Source: RZZS01 sp964498755 (GTDB taxonomy: Bacteria > Pseudomonadota > Alphaproteobacteria > Micavibrionales > Micavibrionaceae). From it: a stretch of DNA of 21,486 nt. Shown here piece after piece: positions 21,430-21,486 of this stretch. Within the stretch, counting starts at the first letter, position 1, and each line of letters starts with the position of its first letter. Position numbers and translations under genes: made by a program. Where the stretch lies: positions 1 through 21,486 of the forward strand of contig CAZCIB010000042.1 in assembly GCA_964498755.1 (NCBI GenBank). The letters run 5' to 3'. The notes under the pieces were generated by a model. That model did no database searches, was not told the origin of the DNA, and worked only from the letters and a program-made list of their open reading frames with translations.

Positions 21430-21486
21430 AGCAGGGGAATCGCGTGAGCTTATGTTAAGCGGAGAGTATTTAACGCATCATGGCGT

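Overview
The window reads as chromosomal DNA of an alphaproteobacterium. The basis is a RecG, SdhE and Mfd gene neighbourhood, which I recall as typical of that class (often with a DUF502 membrane protein nearby), together with RuvAB and a short CysE. I cannot place it more finely; a deep-branching or little-studied lineage is possible. No rRNA, tRNA, CRISPR array, transposase or phage gene was seen.

Layout. 1-1120 holds two minus-strand genes: an apparently truncated chemoreceptor N-terminus and an unknown two-helix membrane protein. 1209-4198 carries a DUF502 membrane protein and the last two steps of cysteine synthesis (cysK and cysE), split by a small unknown minus-strand gene. 4261-5826 is a probable two-gene operon: an unknown soluble protein and a secreted trypsin-like protease. 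recG (minus strand) follows, with its stop overlapping that of the protease. Between recG and sdhE lies the most unusual region: two tandem copies of a three-gene module, each made of a ten-helix DMT-like permease, a ribbon-helix-helix antitoxin and a PIN-domain toxin. sdhE starts inside the stop codon of the second toxin. A repeat-rich gap, a minus-strand pair of unknown membrane proteins and mfd follow. After mfd come a clear terminator, a 350-base repeat cluster, a small unknown gene, an APH-fold kinase, ruvA and ruvB. The window ends in an unknown minus-strand gene that lacks a normal start.

A second theme is short palindromic repeats of several kinds. They fill gaps (11419-11633, 17080-17400, 18925-18972), and three lie in frame inside essential-type DNA repair genes: one in recG, where it can fold as a cloverleaf, and two in mfd. 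They fall in linker positions, so the helicases still look intact. This resembles the Rickettsia palindromic element phenomenon, but with different sequences.

How the genes fit together: cysE and cysK give O-acetylserine and then cysteine, and the CysE tail ends in isoleucine, as expected for the CysE-CysK complex. recG, mfd and ruvAB all handle stalled forks, stalled transcription or Holliday junctions. sdhE flavinylates succinate dehydrogenase, and here its expression may depend on the toxin-antitoxin promoter next to it.
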